From Agelaius tricolor (taxonomy: Eukaryota; Chordata; Aves; Passeriformes; Icteridae), in the NCBI GenBank assembly GCA_023055355.1, contig JALJCS010000007.1, positions 2,398,001-2,462,000 on the forward strand: a DNA stretch of 64,000 bases, in the 5' to 3' direction. The notes below the pieces were generated by a model that worked only from the letters and a program-made list of their open reading frames with translations, did no database searches and was not told where the DNA came from. The position numbers and the translations under genes were made by a program. Shown here one piece after another: positions 59,011-64,000 of the stretch (position 1 is the stretch's first letter; every line of letters starts with the position of its first letter).

Positions 59011-60255
59011 TAATTTTTAAAGACGTGCAGAAAATCTTTATGGGACGTTCAATTTTCAGCGCAATTCGAGGAGCTGGAAGTTTTCAAGCTCCAAATCTTG
59101 GAGCTCCAAGATTTCTGGTAAAAACTGGGGCTGAACCCTTTTCCCCTGACTCTTGGTCTCAAACAAAATCTCCCCAAATGCCATTTTCATGTTGCCCATT
59201 CCCCAGCCAGGCCGGGCCGGGCCGTGTGAGAGCAGCGCAGGCCGAGGAGCTCAGCCGAGGTCAGAGCCGCAGCACTGCTGGGGATTTTACCCCTGGCCAG
59301 AGCTGTTTGCTCAGCTCAAAAGTGCAATTTTAGGGAAATCTGGGAGTCAGCTGCAATCAGGGGCGTTTTGTCAAGGTGCATAATGAATGCTGCTGTTTTC
59401 CATCCGTGCAACCATGGAATTCCAGACAGACAGGGAGACTTTCTGCTCCCTACACTCAAAATTGCTGCTCAGTCCCTCTACACCATTTTCTCTTTTTTTT
59501 TTTTCCCCTAAAAAAGCAGCATATAAATTTTTTTAAAAAAAGTTAATTACCTCCTAAAAAAGCAGATCTGTCTGAAGCCATAATGTAAATGTATCTCTTT
59601 TTGATGTAGTTCACCATCTCCCAGCTTTTAAAAATAACATTTAAGCTCATGTTTGGCTCTGGAGGAAAAGAAAGTTCACATTAGGAGCTGATGTCAGCTG
59701 ATGTGATGCATTTGTAAATCCACAAAGGCAACTTGGTTTCAATGGGAATTCAATAAATCAGAGTCATTATCAACATTTTTCATAATCAGAACTTTTCATA
59801 GCAGACAAATAAGAACAGGAATAGCTTTAAATGCGGCCTAACCTTGTTTGGCTGCTCCTTGCTGCCAAAATTCCCAAGTAAAAGTATTTAATGTGTATAA
59901 CTAAAGAGTTTTATGTGTATAATTCAAGATTTTTGTGATTTTTTTTGTGCCACAGGGAGCTGAGCATTGCCACTGGGTATTGGAAATATGAATTTTCAAT
60001 AACACTGTGACTGTAAAGGAAACCTGTAAACAATCTCATCTAAAAAAAAGAAAATATCTGTCCTTGTCACATTATTTCAAATTTAGCAGGTTCCAGTTTT
60101 GGGAATTTTTCTGGCAACAACCTTATTTTTGAACATTAAAATAATTCCTGCACCCTAAATAATTTTAGAACTCTCAAACCTGCGTGCAATAATTTTTTTC
60201 CTTAAAGTATGAAACAGGTTAAATTCCTCTTCAGTGCTCAGAGAAGCCAGAGGTG
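59011..60255. other. Unique intronic sequence with a GC-rich patch
   Basis: GGCCGGGCCGGGCCG with nearby CpGs lies at about 59209-59270. A repeat-free segment at 59560-59790 could be conserved. No exon seen. Confidence 0.4.
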
Positions 60256-60700
60256 AAGAAAAAGAAGTATATTTAAATATGTACATTTAAAAAATATATA
60301 TATATATAAAAATTAAAGTATACATATATATGTATATATATATATTTATATATACATTTGTATAAATATATATATACAAATATATATAATATAAATATAT
60401 ATACATTTGTATAAATATATATATTTATACAAAATATATATATTTTGTATAAAATAATCTAGATAAATATATAAAATTTAATATTAAAATATAACACCGA
60501 TAATATATTATATAGTTTTATAAATAAATGTATAAATAGATAATAAGTGCATGAATATTTATATAATTTGCTATACTTATATATTGGACAATAAATAAAA
60601 TATATAAAACACATTGTATCGTTAGAATTATATTTTACAAATATATATAAATATAAAAATATAAAATATAAAATATAAAATATAAAATATAAAATATGAT
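60256..60700. repeat. TA-rich low-complexity tract with (ATAAA)-type repeats
   Basis: Interrupted (TA)n and TATAAATATA runs, ending in a short (ATAAAATAT) array at about 60650-60696. Confidence 0.95.
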
Positions 60701-62224
60701 GACCCTGGCAGGATTTTTAGTGACCTACATGATGCTCACAGTGATTTTCTCCCTGTTTCCCATCTGTACAAAGAGGTGTCTGAGAGCATCAATAATTCTA
60801 AATGATTTATGAGTAATCTAAAAAAAATGAAAACTAAAATATAAAAAAATCTGATTAACCTTCAGGATTAATAGAGGAGAAGGTGAATGGACAATTATTT
60901 GATCTAAAGGACATTTACAGTGTTTTGTATTTTAATAAATGTGAAATTGTTGAGTTAGAATTTGGCTAATCCTCGGAGTGGGATCACTTGTTGATGGTGT
61001 TTATCAAAGGAGTTTAATAATCAGAAATAAATTCCCTTAAAAAGGCAAAAAATAGGAAAAAAAAGCCCCAAAGAAAAGAGGAGTTTACTCTGTGAATGTT
61101 TCCCTTTGGCATCAGCACAGCCCAAGTTTCCATCTCTCGATGGCTTTGTGCAAACCCAGCAAGGAAACATTGGATAAACCTTTGTGGAATTCCAAAGGAT
61201 ATTTCTGTGTGCTGTCCCCTGCTTTAAAACCTGATGATCTTCACAGAAAACTGACATTTCAAATGAATTCCACGATGAATTCACAGGTGTCAGATTCACT
61301 TCAAATTCAAAATATCAACCCAATAATTCCTGGGAGTGAGTCTGAATTTCCTGAGGATTTGTCCCCCAGAAAAAGCTCCAACTAAAAGTAAAGCAGCACT
61401 TTGCAAAACCACACAGAACTCAAGGCTTTTCAAAAAATCCTTGGAGTTTTCACAGCAGAAGTATTTCCAGTCTTACTTGAGGTATAAGCATGATTTACTT
61501 GACAATTTGGATTAAATTTAGATTTGCCCAGTACAAACTAGAAGGCTGAAAAGCCCAGCAAGTTAAAAAATGCAGCTTTTTCCAATGAAACAATGAAAAT
61601 AAAATTGGTTTAAAAGCTGAGCTGCACATATTTTCCGTAGAGAGTACTAAGCTGTCCCCTCTGAAAAGATATTTTAATTAGGAAGACACTGGAAATGACT
61701 TAAAGAGGTAGAAAATGAGCCTCTGTATCAGCTGCTTTCCATAATGATATTCTGTATTTTTACATTTGTCTAGAGAAGTAATGAAAAAATGCCTCCCCTG
61801 CAATAAATCAAATCAATTTCTTTTTGGCATCTTTAGAGAAAACCTGTTTCATTCCTACCCCCGTGATTTCATAAAAAAATAGGAAATAAGCTGGTTTGTA
61901 TTTTGGGCTTGGAAGGGAAAGGGGACTTAAAAAACTTTTGAGTTTTTTATAGAAGTAGTGGTTCATCTGCACAGTCATTATAGCAACTTGGAGAATGTTT
62001 CTGTGAAAAATGAACTTCTATAAAAAACAACACACAGCAGAACATCCTTGAGAATAAATAACACATTATTCAATTCTCATCCTAATTTGCTACAGGCAAA
62101 TCTTCTCCTCAGGGAAGAGAAGATGCAAAAAGTTCCTTTAATTCCAGAAACCCAAGTGGGAAAGTGAAGGGTTCTGATAATTGGTGGCCCTTGGGTGGAA
62201 AAGGCAACCCCAGACTGTTTTCTG
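60701..62224. other. Unique intronic sequence
   Basis: No gene or recognised repeat is seen. Confidence 0.4.
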
Positions 62225-62402
62225 TTCTGGATGGGATTCCCAGAGCAGCTGGGGCTGCCCCTGCATCCCTGGCAGTGCCCAAGGCCAGGCTGGACACTGG
62301 GGCTGGAGCAGCCTGGGACAGTGGGAGGTGTCCCTGCCATGGCTGGGGTGGCTCTGGGTGATTTTTAAGCTCCCTTCCAACCCCAACCATTCCCTGGTTC
62401 CC
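62225..62402 (+). mobile_element. CR1 LINE 3' end
   Basis: 'ttcccagagcagctggggctg', 'gtgcccaaggccaggctgg' and the tail 'cccttccaaccccaaccattccctgg'. Confidence 0.9.
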
Positions 62403-62674
62403 TGAAATGTGAGTCAGACTCTTGCTCTGCAGAGTTTGATAACATCAATCCAAGCAGTAATTCAACATTTCAGGCAGCACATCTCTGAATAACACAGATT
62501 TATTTCACAGTTGAACTGCAGCATCATCAGGACCCTTTTTTTCCCTAAAATTCCTCCCTCTGGAAGCAATTCCTACGGCACTGTCCAAAGGATGGAGCTA
62601 AAATCCATTTATTTTCACAAACTCTGACACAGTGGTCACCTCCCAGCTTTGAAAGGGCACTAAAGGGGTGATGG

Positions 62675-62893
62675 TGGAAAGCTGCTGGGCTTTGGAGAGG
62701 CTGCTCTGGGATCCAGCAGAACATTCCCAAGAGGATTCCTCCCTCTGGAACAGGGGCTGCTCCTCTGCCTTTGCAAGGACATAAAATGGATTATTGTGGA
62801 AAGCTGCTGGGCTTTGGAGAGGCTGCTCTGGGACCCAGCAGAACATTCCCAAGAGGATTCCCCCCTCTGGAACAGGGGCTGCTCCTCTGCCAC
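62675..62893. repeat. Two-copy tandem duplication, 122-bp period
   Basis: TGGAAAGCTGCTGGGCTTTG starts copies at 62675 and 62797. Both continue through CAGCAGAACATTCCCAAGAG to GGGGCTGCTCCTCTGCC. Confidence 0.95.
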
Positions 62894-64000
62894 TCACTTC
62901 TCTCCAGAGAAATCCACTTGGAAACTGAGTGGAAACTTCACTGGAGGCTCTGCCCGAGCCTCCCTGCTCCAGTTGCATTTTCCATATTCCATTTTAGAAA
63001 GCAGGAGGCAGAGAAGAGCTCCCAAGCTGCACAATGGTTTGTTTAACAGGAAAAGCTCTGGAGGCTGGCAGCCCTCCTGAGCCCCTGTCAGAACAATCCC
63101 CTGCAAGCAGGGCTGTGTAAACTCAGCAAGCAGACAGGTTTTTGTGTTCCCAACAAATGGAAACTATGTCCTATAAAAGAACTTTAATGGGCAAATGACA
63201 CTGGATTTTCTTTTTTTGGTTTTTTTTTTTTTTTTTTTTCCTGCAGCAGCAGCAGCAGGGTTTGAGATTTTCCTCCTTTTTGCCTTTTTTTCCACTCGGA
63301 ACACACATTTTATCATGAACCTGAGCAGCACAAATGGACAAACCCCATCAAAAGCTTCAGCTGCACTCACTATTTCATATTATTTGGTGATGTATCAGCT
63401 CTGCAAAGCTTTTTATTTTATTTTTTTTTTAAGACTTCACAGGGGAAAAAAAAAAACCTCTTACCTTCGGTGGAAAAACTTTCCCCCTCACAAAAGAGAT
63501 GTTGTAGAATTTATGAAAACAAAAGTGCCAATAAGATTTTGCTTTAATACCCCAGGGAGAAACCTGATCATCTGCACCAGTAAGAAAAAAAGATGCCTGC
63601 ACGAGGTGCTCTACTAATTACAGCTGCTTTGGTGGGCAATATCCCTGGTGAAACAGATGTTAGGGACCTATTAACAAAAGTTTTTCAAACATCTGCTTAC
63701 AATTTGAAGGCAATTGTAAATACAGCACAGAAGGTCAATTGGGCTCATTAAGGTCTATGTGCAAATCTACTGCTGCAGGTTTCTTTTTAGCTAATACTGA
63801 CTTTTTTTAACACAGGAAATAGAGTTTAATAGCAACTTGTGTCAATTTTGATTGTGATTTCATACAACAACAAACAACAATCGCATGCCTTGTGCTTCAC
63901 CAAATAACCCATTTTCCTTCCTCTTTTTCCTCTCTACCTACAGCACACTGCCACGGTTCTGTGAGGTAAAGGAAGGGTTAGAAATTGGGCAATTACAGAG
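62894..64000. other. Unique intronic sequence to the window edge
   Basis: A poly-T run (63219-63239) followed by a short GCA-repeat is the only low-complexity feature. A donor-like AAG|GTAAGAGG on the minus strand near 63468 is not supported by any HLCS-like coding sequence. Confidence 0.4.

Larger units (their letters stand above)
1..64000 (-). other. HLCS: HLCS gene region (partial, internal part of the gene)
   Basis: The window lies inside HLCS, transcribed from high to low coordinates. Four in-phase coding exons are seen between 387 and 10277. Introns visible in full are 601-4493 (3.9 kb), 4609-8954 (4.3 kb) and 9116-10209 (1.1 kb). The intron upstream of 10277 runs at least to the right edge (53.7 kb or more), because no exon matching the segment before the GLMF motif was found. 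Neither gene end is present. Human HLCS is also a very long gene with large introns, which fits. HLCS attaches biotin to the five biotin-dependent carboxylases and, reportedly, acts in the nucleus as well. Assignment of the far right of the window to HLCS is inferred from the absence of any other gene. Confidence 0.8.

Noticed and set aside
63469..63620. A possible upstream HLCS exon ending at a GTAAGA-type donor
   Set aside because: The minus-strand translation before the donor shows no similarity to HLCS and contains stops.
1..64000. CRISPR arrays, operons, prophages or other prokaryotic systems
   Set aside because: The tandem arrays have no spacer-repeat structure, and the sequence is clearly vertebrate intronic DNA.

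Overview
This is vertebrate nuclear DNA, almost certainly from a bird and probably a passerine. The evidence is many CR1 LINE 3' fragments with the avian tail (a 'facts-on-file' type end reading TTCCAACCC..ATTCTGTGATTCT), several solo LTRs resembling passerine endogenous retroviruses, few SINE-like sequences, and intron-split coding exons. There is no prokaryotic gene organisation, and nearly all of the open reading frames are chance or repeat-derived.

The one gene I can support is HLCS (holocarboxylase synthetase, the biotin-protein ligase), on the minus strand. Four consecutive internal exons are visible at 10210-10277, 8955-9115, 4494-4608 and 387-600. They have consensus splice sites, and their phases join correctly across all three introns. 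Together they encode the core of the ligase catalytic domain, equivalent to about residues 484-670 of the human protein: the adenylate-binding GKGRGGN loop, the WPND motif, the catalytic-lysine segment SDLMKIGG and the [12 protein letters not shown] segment. The final coding exon (human about 671-726) lies off the left edge. The exons encoding the N-terminal half lie off the right edge.

From 10278 to the right end I see no further exon, so the rest is read as one intron of at least 53.7 kb. Region by region: 0.6-10.2 kb holds short introns with CR1 fragments, a 41-bp x 9 minisatellite and two solo LTRs. 11.7-16.6 kb holds CR1 pieces and a 39-bp AT-rich array. 18.2-19.8 kb holds an LTR fragment and a CR1 with another LTR nested in it. 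20.3-29.8 kb holds three successive, unrelated tandem arrays plus a long (TA)n tract. 31-36.9 kb holds CR1, LTRs and microsatellites. 40.1-41.0 kb is a 463-bp tandem duplication abutting a CpG-rich, possibly conserved element. 42-46.5 kb holds CR1 copies, one split by an LTR with a 7-bp target duplication, and a CR1-derived triplication. 47.5-48.4 kb is repeat-free and possibly regulatory. 49.3-50.8 kb holds an LTR and a 53-bp minisatellite. 50.8-64 kb is mostly unique intron with some CR1, an old LTR, AT-rich tracts and several candidate conserved elements.

HLCS lies next to SIM2 and RIPPLY3 in human, so a very large HLCS intron with repeat-poor, CpG- and homeodomain-motif-rich islands is a reasonable place for long-range enhancers. 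That part is inference. I found no new protein system. The most unusual features are the array cluster at 20.3-29.8 kb, with dimeric (alternating long/short) units, and the nested LTR insertions that give relative ages.
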